From contig CAWEOT010000009.1 in the NCBI GenBank assembly GCA_963810775.1, forward strand, positions 1 to 64,000: a stretch of 64,000 nucleotides of DNA. Direction: 5' to 3'. This stretch comes from DATBVX01 sp963810775. Its GTDB lineage: Bacteria; Pseudomonadota; Gammaproteobacteria; Steroidobacterales; Steroidobacteraceae. Below the pieces are notes generated by a model. That model did no database searches, was not told where the DNA came from, and was given only the letters and a program-made list of their open reading frames with translations. Shown in pieces: positions 35,018 through 44,760 of this stretch (its first letter is position 1; each line of letters opens with the position of its first letter). Made by a program: the position numbers and the translations under genes.

Positions 35018-35424
35018 GATACGTCGCCACTCCTTCACTTGGGGGAACGTCACTAGTTCCTTGGCGTACGGGATCTTCACCACGGGCTGCCGGCTACAGC
35101 GCCGGCGGCAGCGAAACGCGTGCGTGTTCTCCCGCAGGGCCGAGCGCCGCAGTGGTAGATGCCGCGCAGTCCGACCGCTGCGCCCGCGAACCACGGCAGT
35201 CGGCACTGATCTTGTGCGCCGATACCGCCGGTCGCACCGTCCGGCGGTATCGGGACTGAACAGCCGCGGCCAATCAAGTGATTCTTCGAACACAAACGGC
35301 TGGCACGCGGACTGCATCGCCTGAGCCACCCTCTTCTATGGATCTCTCAGAAGGAACCAGTTCTTGAACAACTCTCCGCCAGCGAACCATCCACGACCGG
35401 TCCGAGCCACGTGGAAAAACACCC
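35018..35424. other. Intergenic region with a 13-bp stem-loop
   Basis: No supported gene. The most striking content is a perfect inverted repeat, CCGATACCGCCGG (35219-35231) and CCGGCGGTATCGG (35241-35253), with a 9-base loop. No T tract follows. It lies about 170 bp before the TetR gene and could be an operator, a hairpin in the leader RNA, or an unrelated palindrome. Other open frames here are arginine-rich shadows. Confidence 0.45.
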
Positions 35425-36015
35425 GTGCGGCCAGCATGCAGCTCAAAGCGCGCCGCGATCCTCGACGCATCCGCGCGCACGATCATCTGCAGCGGTGCCG
35501 ATGCCGTTTCAGTGTCGGGTATCGCTCGCGAGCTCGGGACGTCGTATGGCGTTGTGTACTACTACTTTGCGAATCGCGATGAGCTGATCTGGGAGTGTCT
35601 GCGCCGCGCAGCCGATGAGCTCGATGAAGCCTTGATGCGCGCGAGACCTCGGCGGGCACCATGCTGGATCGACATTTTCATGAGCGCGGTTCTTGACGCC
35701 GATAACCTGTTCGCGGGAGCGCTGACACCGACGCTCGCGTGGGGACTCAAGGACGCCTTCGCAAGGCGCGCACGTGAACGTTACCTCATGGTGCGAGGTC
35801 GTGTGGCGCGCTGGCTCGCGCGTGGACTCAACGATGGGTCCGTTACCACCGGCGATCCCGCGGTGGCAACCGACTTGCTGCTGGCCGTGCTGTCCCGTGT
35901 GCATGTGCCGGGCGGCGAGGGCAGCACGGCGGCGATTCGGAGCGAAGCGTTGCGCTTCATCAATCATGCCGTTCGCGGCACACGGCCGCGGCCTCCTCAC
36001 ATCGCGATGAAATGA
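35425..36015 (+). CDS. TetR/AcrR family transcriptional regulator
   Basis: A 196-residue repressor. The DNA-binding region is RAAILDASARTIICSGADAV, then SVSGIARELGTSYGVVYYYF and ANRDELIWECL, the standard TetR-N helix-turn-helix with the YYYF signature. The ligand-binding domain (residues 70-190) is divergent. The start is probably GTG 35425, because upstream frames do not match. The downstream TPR-oxygenase gene is 91 bp away on the same strand, so co-transcription or control of the surface module is possible but unproven. Confidence 0.85.
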   Translation: MRPACSSKRAAILDASARTIICSGADAVSVSGIARELGTSYGVVYYYFANRDELIWECLRRAADELDEALMRARPRRAPCWIDIFMSAVLDADNLFAGALTPTLAWGLKDAFARRARERYLMVRGRVARWLARGLNDGSVTTGDPAVATDLLLAVLSRVHVPGGEGSTAAIRSEALRFINHAVRGTRPRPPHIAMK

Positions 36016-36106
36016 GCATCCGGCCGGGACGCAACGTCGCGCAGACGCGAATCCACGCGGTTTACCCGCGCAAAGCCGGCAAGCCACCGGCGTGTAAACT
36101 ACGCGC

Positions 36107-37909
36107 ATGAATGAACAAGCAGAGCTCGCGCGGGCTCTTTCGCTACTGCGAGAAGGCAAAGTGCCCGCTGCGGAAGCCGTATGCCGCGAACTCCTTGGGC
36201 AATATCCACGGAAGCGCCGCAGCCCTCCATCTCCTGGCTCTGGCCCGCAAGGACGCGGGCGATGTCCGGGTGCCGAGCAGCTCATGCGGCAGAGCATTTC
36301 CTCGGACCCGTACAACGCGGATTTCCGCGCCAATCTCGGGAACCTTCTGAGGAAGGTGGGTCGGTCGGCGGAGGCCGAAACCAGTTATCGGGACGCGTTG
36401 CGGCTCAGTGAGCGCCATCCGACGGCGCCATTTGGGCTGATCAAGGCTCTGACTGATTTGAACCAGCATCGCGCGGCCGAAGACGTGGCCAGAAAATTGG
36501 TTGCTGAGCGCGGGTCTGATCCCCAGGCGTGGACTGAGCTCGCACTTACCTTGCGTAACCAGAATCGAATGCCGGAATCTGAATCCGCCTATCGTCGGGC
36601 GTTGGCCGCCGATCCCAATTATGCGACCGCGCATCACAATCTCGGTTCGCTATTGGCCAACATGGAACGTTCCGAAGAGGCCCTGGCCGCCTTACAGCGC
36701 GCGCAGGCCCTGGGCGTAGCGGGATTCGAGATGGAGTTCAATCGCGGGCGTGCGCTCTCTCAGCTCTATCGCATGGAAGAAGCGGAGCTGGCCTTCGCGA
36801 AAGCCGTCGCACTCAACCCGCGTGATCCCGAGGCGCAGATGAATCTGGCGCGGCTGCGCTTCATGGCCGCCGATCCGCAATTCTCGCGTGACATCAAACA
36901 AGCAGCTGCAACATACGCTGACGACATGCAATTGCAGATGCTGCTCGGAATCATCCTTTGGCGCGCGGGGGACTACGCCGGTGCGGAGAGTCACTATCGC
37001 TCACTTCTCGCGCGTCGCGGGCCCGATCCGAACGTGCGCAACGCTCTCGCGCAAGTGCTGCACGAGACCGGAAGGCTCAAGGAAGCGGAAGTGGAAGCTG
37101 CCGAGGCGGCGATCGCGGCACCACAGAACGCGATGGTGATCGAGACGCTGGTCAGTATCCTGTTGGCGCGCGGACGACCCGACGAAGCCACGAACTTCGT
37201 TCGGACCCAGAGATCGCGTACGCCTAACGACCAGGGCTGGATCGCGCATGAGGCGACTGCCGCGCGGCTGATGGATCAGCCGCTATACCGCGAGCTGTAT
37301 GACTATTCACGTCTGGTGCGGACCTATGACCTGGAAGCACCGGCGGGATGGTCCTCCATGGAGGAACTCAACGCGGCGCTGATCGAAGCCTTGGGCGCCA
37401 GGCACCCTTTTGCCGTGCATCCGCTGGACCAGAGCTTGCGCAACGGTAGCCAGACTGCCAGGAACCTGGTGACGGATCCCGATCCGGCGATTGGCGCGAT
37501 ACTCAAGGCCTTCGAGGAACCGATCGCACAGTACCGACAGGCCATCGGTACCGCGGCGGGTCATCCACTGTCCTCGAGGAACCGTGGCGCCGCGTCGTTC
37601 AATGGCGCATGGTCGATACAGCTGCGACGCGAGGGATTTCACGTCAATCACGTCCATCCAAAGGGGTGGATCAGCTCGGCCTATTACGTCTCCGTGCCCG
37701 AAGAGGTCAACGACGTAACCACGATGTCGGGTTGGCTCAAGTTCGGCGAAACGCGCTACCCGGTTCCGGGCGCCCAGCCCGAGGTGTTCGTAAAGCCTCG
37801 CCCCGGGCGGCTCGTGCTCTTTCCTTCATATATGTGGCACGGGACCAACCCCATTCACGGTGACCAGCCCCGCATCACGATAGCCTTCGACGCCATACCG
37901 GGCGGCTAA
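36107..37909 (+). CDS. TPR protein with C-terminal 2OG-Fe(II) oxygenase domain
   Basis: About 600 residues. The N-terminal two-thirds are TPR repeats (YRRALAADPNYATAHHNLGS near 170; FNRGRALSQLYRMEEAELAF). The C-terminal 160 residues match the 2OG-Fe(II) oxygenase_5-type family: FHVNHVHPKGWISSAYYVSV supplies the first iron histidines, LVLFPSYMWHGTNPIHG the last histidine, and PRITIAFD the 2-oxoglutarate arginine. Residues about 34-54 (QYPRKRRSPPSPGSGPQGRG) break the TPR pattern; reading 36205-36270 in the +1 frame restores it (AALHLLALARKDAGDV), so two compensating single-base errors are likely. It probably hydroxylates a protein held by the TPR array. Confidence 0.83.
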   Translation: MNEQAELARALSLLREGKVPAAEAVCRELLGQYPRKRRSPPSPGSGPQGRGRCPGAEQLMRQSISSDPYNADFRANLGNLLRKVGRSAEAETSYRDALRLSERHPTAPFGLIKALTDLNQHRAAEDVARKLVAERGSDPQAWTELALTLRNQNRMPESESAYRRALAADPNYATAHHNLGSLLANMERSEEALAALQRAQALGVAGFEMEFNRGRALSQLYRMEEAELAFAKAVALNPRDPEAQMNLARLRFMAADPQFSRDIKQAAATYADDMQLQMLLGIILWRAGDYAGAESHYRSLLARRGPDPNVRNALAQVLHETGRLKEAEVEAAEAAIAAPQNAMVIETLVSILLARGRPDEATNFVRTQRSRTPNDQGWIAHEATAARLMDQPLYRELYDYSRLVRTYDLEAPAGWSSMEELNAALIEALGARHPFAVHPLDQSLRNGSQTARNLVTDPDPAIGAILKAFEEPIAQYRQAIGTAAGHPLSSRNRGAASFNGAWSIQLRREGFHVNHVHPKGWISSAYYVSVPEEVNDVTTMSGWLKFGETRYPVPGAQPEVFVKPRPGRLVLFPSYMWHGTNPIHGDQPRITIAFDAIPGG

Positions 37910-38020
37910 GGACATTCCACTGCTTGACCAATGCTTGCCTTCGCGCTTGCCGGTAAACTGCCGCCCCTTCGCTCGGCAGTAACGCTTCGTGGGGCAGTTG
38001 GATGGCAAACAGCCAGCCGG

Positions 38021-39309
38021 ATGATCGCTGAAATTCGCGCAATCGTCGGGGCCGTGGAACAGGCTCGCAGGACCGGCCGTCGCGAAGAAGCCGAGCGCCT
38101 GCTTGCACAAGCGCAAGCGCGGGCACCCGACCATCCCCTGGTTCTCAACGAAGCAGCAATCGCGCAATTGCACGGAGGCGATGCTTCTGCGGCGCGAAGC
38201 TACCTGGAAAGCGCGATCGCGAAAGACGACAAGAACCCTTCGCTCTGGCTGAACCTGGCGAGCGCGTTTCGCTCACTCAATCTCCCGGCGGAGGAAATGA
38301 AGGCGCTGGAGCGCGTACTGGCACTGGAGCCACGGCACCTGTTCGCCTTGTTGCAGAAGGGATCGCTCCTCGAAAGAGAGGGGAAGCCGAAAGCGGCAGC
38401 CCAGGTTTTTCACAACGCGTTGCTCACGATTCCAGGCGGCACACAGCTGCCAGAATCGCTCCGACCCGCAATTCAGCGCGCCATGACCTCGGTGCGCGAG
38501 AACCTGAGCGCCCTGGAAGCCTTTCTGGCGGCGCGATTGAAGAGCACGCGTGCGCAGCACGGCGCGGCGCCGGCTGGAGCGTTTCGATCACAGCCTGGCG
38601 GCATTTCTGGGGAGGAGCCGGATCTATCATCCCGAGCCCTCGTTCTTCCACTTTGCCAAGCTTCCGGCACTGGAGTTCTATCCTCGGAACGACTTTCCCT
38701 GGCTCGATGAGATCGAGGCCGGCACGGCAGAGATCCGCTCCGAGTTCGAACGGGTGATGACGGAGGATGCCGGAAAGCTCGAACCTTACATCGCCTATCC
38801 GGACGGCGTGCCGCTCGACCAGTGGAAAGAGCTCAATCATTCGCGCCGCTGGAGCGCGTTCTTTCTGTGGCGCGACGGCAAAGCGGTGCCTGAGCACCAG
38901 GAGCGCTGCCCGAAAACCGTGGAACTATTGAAGCGGATGCCGCTTGCCGACGTTCCGGGATACGCTCCCACTGCTTTCTTTTCGATTCTCGATGCCAGGT
39001 CGCACATTCCTGCGCACAGCGGTGTGACCAACACGCGCCTCATCGTTCACCTGCCGCTCGTGATTCCCGCGGCGCTGCCGTTTTCGGGTGGGGTCACAGA
39101 CTCGCGAGTGGCAAACCGGCCGGGCCTGGGTGTTCGACGACACGATGGAACATGAAGCCTGGAACGACAGTGACGTCCCCCGCGCCATCCTCATCTTCGA
39201 TATCTGGAATCACCTGATGAGTGCTGCCGAGTGCGACCTCGTCCGGACGGCGGTTGCCGGAATAGGCGACTACTACCGCGACGAATCAACGCGCAGTCTG
39301 ATGCCTTAG
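38021..39309 (+). pseudogene. TPR protein with aspartyl/asparaginyl beta-hydroxylase domain, two frameshifts
   Basis: Frame 1 from ATG 38021 gives TPR repeats (EEAERLLAQAQARAPDHPLV, LERVLALEPRHLFALLQKGS) to about 38570. A second frame continues with LERFDHSLAAFLGRSRIYHP and the hydroxylase core SHIPAHSGVTNTRLIVHLPL to about 39085. A third frame gives SQTREWQTGRAWVFDDTMEH, then EAWNDSDVPRAILIFDIWN, to the stop. The histidines of HSGVTN and EHEAWN and the arginine in PRAILIFD are those of Asp_Arg_Hydrox enzymes. Joined length is about 429. Two single-base changes would restore it. It follows the TPR-oxygenase gene by 111 bp and probably belongs to the same transcript. Confidence 0.8.
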
Positions 39310-39373
39310 CGCGCTTGTAGCACGCGGCGCGCCGTACGCTGCTCAGGCCGATCGCGGGCTTTCGTCCGCCGCC

Positions 39374-39405
39374 CAAAAAAAGCGGCGGGCTTTTGGCCCG
39401 CCGCT
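39374..39405 (-). terminator. Rho-independent terminator of the TonB receptor gene
   Basis: On the minus strand AGCGGCGGG-CCAAAAG-CCCGCCGCT folds into a perfect GC-rich hairpin, immediately followed by seven T (39375-39381 read as A on the plus strand). It lies 23 bp after the receptor stop codon. It also faces the convergent hydroxylase gene, whose stop is 65 bp away. Confidence 0.88.
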
Positions 39406-39427
39406 GAATCGACTCGTGGCTGATTCT

Positions 39428-42400
39428 TTAGAAGTCGACCGTCACACTGACAGAAGCCATACCGACCCAGCGTGTCATAGACCTGCGGGAAGGTATTGCC
39501 GTTGCAGTACACCGACGGGCAGTTGGATTGCCCGACGAGCGGTGGATCCTCGTCCGTGAGGTTGTTGATGCCGATACGACCCGTCACGCTCTCCTTGAAC
39601 GTGTAGCTCCCGCCAGATCGAAGTAGCTCATTGCCTTGATGCTTTGCGTCCGTCGTGGCACATCGCCCGCCAGCTGCGGGTTGGTGCTGGACGCATCGAG
39701 TCTTGGTTACGCGTCGACATAGCGCCAGCTCAGCGAGACATCGAAATTCCACGGTGCAGTCCAGGTGGCGCGGAACTTGTGCCGCCACTCCGGAATCGGG
39801 ACCCCGCAAACCGTGCCGTACAACCCTACGCAATCGTAGGTTGGGGCGTCCCGTCAACGGCTTCCACGGTGTACTTGTCATTGTACGTTCCGATCAACTG
39901 CAGCCCCAGGCGGCCCGCGCTGCCCATCTGGAAGTTGTAATTGATTTCCGTATCGATGCCTTTGACCTGGAGCGATCCCGTGTTGACGATCGGATCGTCA
40001 ATGTAGCCCACGGTGGTCAGCCACAGCGTGCCGGATCCTGGAGCTCGGTGCACCAGGCTGCAGAACGTACGGATCACCCGCGCACGCAGTTGTTGAGAAT
40101 CAGGTCAGCTCCCACGCTGCCGATGAGATCCTCGACCTTGATGTCGAAGTAGTCGAGCGACCAGCTGAAGTTCGGCAGGAAGCGTGGTGTGAACACGAAG
40201 CCGTACGAGTACGTGTCCGAGGTCTCCGGATTGAGATCCTGGTTGCCACCAACCAGGCCGTTGTACTGCGCAGCCGGATTGGCGAGCACGTTCCCGTATT
40301 GCGCCGCCGTGATGCCCGAGAAGGCGCATTGGCGGCAGGACTCGCTTCGGGCGGATCCGTCGTCGCGAAGTCACGCGAACAAGGATCCTGCTGACCGTCG
40401 AGCTGCACACGGGTCTGGAGGAACAGCTCCTGGATGTTCGGCGCACGCACCGCGCGCTGGTAGCTGCCACGGAAGCGAATGTCCTCAACGGGCGCCCAGT
40501 CCGCACCGAACTTGTAGGTGTCGGTGTCGAAGCCGAGGCTGTAATCGGAATAGCGATAGCCAGCTTCCATCGACAAGCGTCTCCGCACCGGTCTTGCCCT
40601 GCACCAGCGGAATGCGCATCTCCAGTGAAGATTTCCTTGACGTCATAAGCGCCGTCGGTGTTGAGGGTCGCAGCGCCCTGGCCCAACAGGTCACCCGTCT
40701 GGAGAATTCTGGTCCGTTCGCAGCGTGGATTCTTCGCGACGGTACTCGGCACCCACCGCGAGCCCGATGCCATCATCGGCTGTCGGCAACTTGATGCCGT
40801 AGTGGCCCAGATCGCCAGTGACTGCGCCGCTGACCACGATTTCCTTGGTCGAGCCTTCCTGGAAGCCTGGCGCGGACACGTAGTTGACCGCCTCCGGCGT
40901 GACACCACCAGCCTGGAAGATGTTGTACGGCACGCACTTCGGATCGTCGTTGGTGAGCTCCGCGTCGACATTGACGCGGCACACCGGCTGTCCAAAAGTG
41001 GGTGATACCGGGTTCGGGTCGTTCACCACCGTCAGTGCCTTCAGCGCACGTGAGAGCGAGAAATCGTTGAGATAGTTCTCGGCATACACGGTGGTTCCGT
41101 ACTGGCCGTAGGCGTCGTAGCGTCCACGCCTCCGCGAAGTCACCGCGGAAGCCGACCACTGCACGATAGGAGGTGTGACGCAGGTCGTCCTGACGTCCGC
41201 CACCTTCCACGTTGCGCTCGGCCGATCGTCACCAGCACGTCATCCGTGGTCGCGGGCTTGTTCACGCCATCGCACAGCGTGCTGCGCTGAGCGGCGGACA
41301 GGAACGGATTGGAGCAGTTGACCAGGTAGTTGCCGAAGAACGGCGGCAAGCCGATGCCGCTGCCGAGGAACAGGCCGCTCGGAGCGATCTGAGCGACTGT
41401 GCTGTCATCCATGAACTGGAACTCAGCATACCCGGTCGCATGATCCGAGACGTCGAGGTGAGCGAACAGGCCAGCGGTGTAGCGCTCATCGGGTCGCTGG
41501 TAATAGTTCAGCGGTCCGAAGTTGTACTGGTCAGCAGCACCGCCCCACGGCCTGAACTCCGACCCGTCGACCGTAAATGAAGCACCCGTGTTCGGTGCGC
41601 CGAACGCAGCCGGGTCCTGGTCGACCGGGAAGAAGCGGCCCGTGGCGGAGGTCGAAGAACCGCTGCACGCGAATTCATCGCCGGAGCCCATGCGTGCAGG
41701 CGCTGAAGTCACGCTCGGACTGCAGCAGCGCATGGAGCTTGCGATAACCCGCGTACACCGTGGCATTGCCACGTCCGTCACCCGTGTTCATGCCCATGAT
41801 GAAGTTGAAGTCCGTCGTATACCCGTCCGTCACACTGCTGTCGGGTGACGGGAATCCGCGCGCATCGAGGGCCGCCTGCGCAGCGCCGTTGCCGTTGCTG
41901 TGCGAATAGAGGCTGTACTGACCATCGAAGCGAACGCCTTCGAAATGGTCGTTCATGATGAAGTTCACGACGCCGGCCACGGCATCCGCGCCGTACACGG
42001 CCGAGGCGCCGCCCGTCAGCACTTCCACACGCTCGATCAACGCGCCCGGAATCTGGTTGAGGTCAGGCGATGCGGCGCCGTTCTGAGTCGGGTCACCCGG
42101 CATCAGGCGGCGGTTGTTGATCAGAACCAACGTACGCTGCGAGCCGAGGCCGCGCAGATTGACTGTCGCCGCGCCCGTGGCGCCGTTCGAAACGTTGCCA
42201 CCGAAATCCGCTGCGGCCTGCGGAAGGTTGTTGATGAGATCCTCAACACGCGTCACGCCCTGGAGTTTGATCTCCTCGTTACCGACGGCGGTGACAGGGC
42301 TGATGCTGGTGAGATTTGGCTGCGGAATACGCGAACCGGTGACAACGACTGTACCGAGCTCGGACGGTCCCGCTGCTGCCTCCTGCTGATCCTGCGCGAG

Positions 42401-42490
42401 CGCAGGCAGGCTGGTCGCTGCGGTCGCCACGGCACTGACATACAGTGCGTAACGAACCCCGCGCGCCACCTGGCTATTGCGGTTAATCAT
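39428..42490 (-). pseudogene. TonB-dependent receptor, about ten apparent frameshifts
   Basis: Original product about 1000 residues: signal peptide (ALYVSAVATAATSLPALAQ), TonB box region SELGTVVVTGSRIPQPN, plug domain with GVTRVEDLINNLPQAAADFG, LRGLGSQRTLVLINNRRL and ERVEVLTGGASAVYGADAVA, then a 22-strand barrel ending in MASVSVTVDF at 39428. The first frame holds to about 41700. After that the protein continues across at least nine more frame changes, for example QYNFGPLNYYQRPDERYTAG, EAVNYVSAPGFQEGSTKEIV, MEAGYRYSDYSLGFDTDTYK, NQDLNPETSDTYSYGFVFTP. Pieces are collinear and well conserved with no other stops. GCAGGAGGA stands before ATG 42490. It resembles oligosaccharide/peptide receptors of the OAR type. 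Confidence 0.85.
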
Positions 42491-42866
42491 TTATGTCCTC
42501 CTGCAAGAGAGACTTGAATTGTCTTGATCGCTTCGGCGGTGGCGATGTACATCCGTCGGCCGCCGGATACCCCTGAGTAGCTGCTCCGCTGGATCGCTAG
42601 CGCACCCCACGGAACACGTGGCGCGGATGATAGCAACAAGGGAAGTTTGAATGGAAGCGCTTTGGCAGGAAAACAACAGCTAATTACGAAGGTGTTCGGA
42701 TACTGCTGCTGGGACCACGGTGGGACGAACGAACACAATCTCTAGCCGAATTGGCTCATTTTTGACGGTGAAAAGACTCGACCAAACTGATCAGGGAGTG
42801 TTACAGGCACCGCAAGCCTGTGTTTGTTTCAGATGTACAACAGCCTGGACTACACAGCCTGTTGCT
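42491..42866. other. Leader region of the TonB receptor gene
   Basis: 376 bases with no supported gene. It holds the ribosome site GGAGG of the receptor gene just before 42490. A palindromic core AAGCGCTT (42655-42662) within TGGAAGCGCTTTGGCA resembles LacI-family operators used by carbohydrate-linked TonB receptors, but 8-bp palindromes arise by chance. A short stem ACAGGC-ACCGCAA-GCCTGT lies at about 42803-42821. Promoter not fixed. Confidence 0.4.
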
Positions 42867-43310
42867 TTATGGCCCAGCCGGTGGCGCATCGAACATGACA
42901 TGGAGTGGCAGTTCGTCCACCTGGCGCGAATCGCCATCGCTCACATGAAACACCCGATAGAGATAGGTGCCTTCGTTCGTTATCGGTAAGACATTGATAT
43001 TGAAGGCCGAACGCGCGCGCCTGCCGCGTTCCAGGCTGACTTCGGCTCGTGAGGAGCCGAGTTCTGCGCCCTGGGCATCGAAGAGCCGGCATTCGATGAC
43101 CCCTTTTTCAGGCACCCCCATGTCCGAGCGTTCGGTCTGCACTACCAGGACCGACTGAACCTGCGCCGCCGCCGGCTTACCGGCGGCCAGCGCTTCACTT
43201 ACCGCACTTCTTGGCACATGCAGCTCATCGATGATGCCGAACAGGGTGACATTGCTCGATCGCTGGTCGATCGAGAACCTTTCGCACAGCAGGGTCCATC
43301 GGTGTTTCAC
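42867..43310 (-). CDS. Conserved hypothetical protein (DUF6941-like)
   Basis: A 147-residue cytoplasmic protein. It opens KHRWTLLCERFSIDQRSSNV followed by TLFGIIDELHVP, and continues in beta strands (SVLVVQTERSDMGVPEKGVI, SRAEVSLERGRRARSAFNIN). The pattern recalls DUF6941, from memory, a small immunoglobulin-like family of unknown role; I am not certain. It sits 14 bp after the OmpA gene on the same strand and may be read through from it. Confidence 0.65.
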   Translation of the reverse strand: MKHRWTLLCERFSIDQRSSNVTLFGIIDELHVPRSAVSEALAAGKPAAAQVQSVLVVQTERSDMGVPEKGVIECRLFDAQGAELGSSRAEVSLERGRRARSAFNINVLPITNEGTYLYRVFHVSDGDSRQVDELPLHVMFDAPPAGP

Positions 43311-43324
43311 GAGATGTCCTCTTC

Positions 43325-44462
43325 TCAGCCCTGATCCGTGCGCCGCAGCACGACGCGACGATTCTGCGCACGGCCTTCCGCCGTCGAATTGTCCGCGACC
43401 GGTTGCGACTCACCCAAGCCGCGCGCTTCGACACGCGACGGATCGATGCCCATGCTGATGATGTAGTCGTGCGCGGCCTTTGCTCTCTGCTCTGAGAGGC
43501 GCTGGTTGTAGCTGTCCGAGCCGTTCGAGTCGGTGTGTCCCTCGATGATGCCGGTCGCCGTTGGCACGGCTTTCAGGAACTCCACTGCGAGATCGAGATC
43601 CTTGAACGATTCGGGCTTCAGCTTGCTCGAGTCGTTATCGAAAAATACTTCGAGCTTGCGCGTCAGACTGCAGCCCACGGTATCAACCTTGTCGCCACGC
43701 GGTGTAGCCGGGCACTTGTCGCGACTGTCGGGCACGCCATCACCGTCGCCATCGAGCTCACAACCCACCGTGTCGACGGGTGCACCAGCCGGCGTGCCTG
43801 GGCAACGATCGATATTGTCGGTAACGCCATCGCCGTCGCTGTCGGCGGGTGCGGGCGGTGGTGGCGGAGGCAACGGCGGCGGCGCTTCTTCAGCGAGGCA
43901 GGTATTGCCGCCCCAGTAGAATTGGAATTTCAGGCCCGCCATGTAGTCGACCAGCCGATCGTCTTGTCCGCCGACAAAATCATTTCTGCCGCGTACTTCG
44001 GCGCGCAGGATCATTCCGCGACTGCAGTCCTGGGAGTGCGTAAGCGTCCAGAGCACGCCGGCGCCGAGGTCGACATAAGGATTGGTCGAGTCGCTCGTCA
44101 GGTCCGGGTTGTCTTCCTGAGCGCCGCCGCCGATCAGAATGAAGGGCGAGATCCGGGATTCGCGATAGAACACTGCGAGCGACATTGACACCCAGCGATG
44201 TGATCTCGAGGTCATTGCCGCCAGCGCCGTCAAACTTGCCGAGCCACGCGTCGGCCTCGATGTTCACGTACTTGCTGACGGCCTTGCCGAAGGCGAGGTT
44301 GACACCCCAGTCGTCATCGACGCTGCGCTCATCGTCCATCCACATCGCATGCACACCCGGCGCGATGTACCAGCTACCCTCAGGCTGGCCGGCGCGCACG
44401 TTGCCAGCCGCGACAAGCGCAAGACCAGTCGCGACCAGCGTCGCTGTGTGTTTGGCGTTCAT
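43325..44462 (-). pseudogene. OmpA family outer-membrane protein, one apparent frameshift
   Basis: From ATG 44462 (GGGAGA ribosome site): signal peptide HTATLVATGLALVAAGNVRA, then barrel strands (GSWYIAPGVHAMWMDDERSV, GVNLAFGKAVSKYVNIEADA) to about 44190. There the frame changes by one base and continues SLAVFYRESRISPFILIGGG. After the barrel comes a proline linker (EEAPPPLPPPPPPAPADSDG), two calcium-binding TSP3-like repeats (DSDGDGVTDNIDRCPGTPAG; DGDGDGVPDSRDKCPATPRG) and the OmpA peptidoglycan-binding domain with EGHTDSNGSDSYNQRLSEQR. Joined length is about 379. The protein would link outer membrane and cell wall. The upstream 298 bp to the divergent TPR-sulfotransferase carry no gene I recognise. 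Confidence 0.88.
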
Positions 44463-44760
44463 TGCACTCTCCCTGTCCGAGGCCGCAAGCGCAGGCGGTC
44501 GATTCAGTGTTGTCGGGCCTGCGTTCGGAGCCAGAATCTTAGCCGAAGAGATGGCTGACCGGGTGATCCGCAAGGTGAGGAGGGCTGCCAGCTGTAAACG
44601 CCCGGGACTTCATTTCAGCTCGTTCGAGCGGCCACGCTTCCTGCATGGCTACCACGGACATCGCCCGTACGCCGCCTTGGCAGCGCTGCGTCCCATCAGC
44701 AGAATCGGGTCCACGAGGGATACCTCATTGGACTCCACAGCTGGCGAGCGCTGAAATTCC

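Noticed and set aside
35364..35582. A frame overlapping the TetR start that could imply a longer regulator
   Set aside because: Its peptide is arginine-rich after the first 25 residues and does not match TetR; the 35425 frame does.
39371..39410. Hairpin considered as a terminator for the plus-strand hydroxylase gene
   Set aside because: The T run follows the hairpin only on the minus strand, so it serves the TonB receptor gene.
42652..42667. TGGAAGCGCTTTGGCA as a LacI-family operator
   Set aside because: Only the 8-base core is palindromic and no LacI gene is nearby; kept as a remark only.
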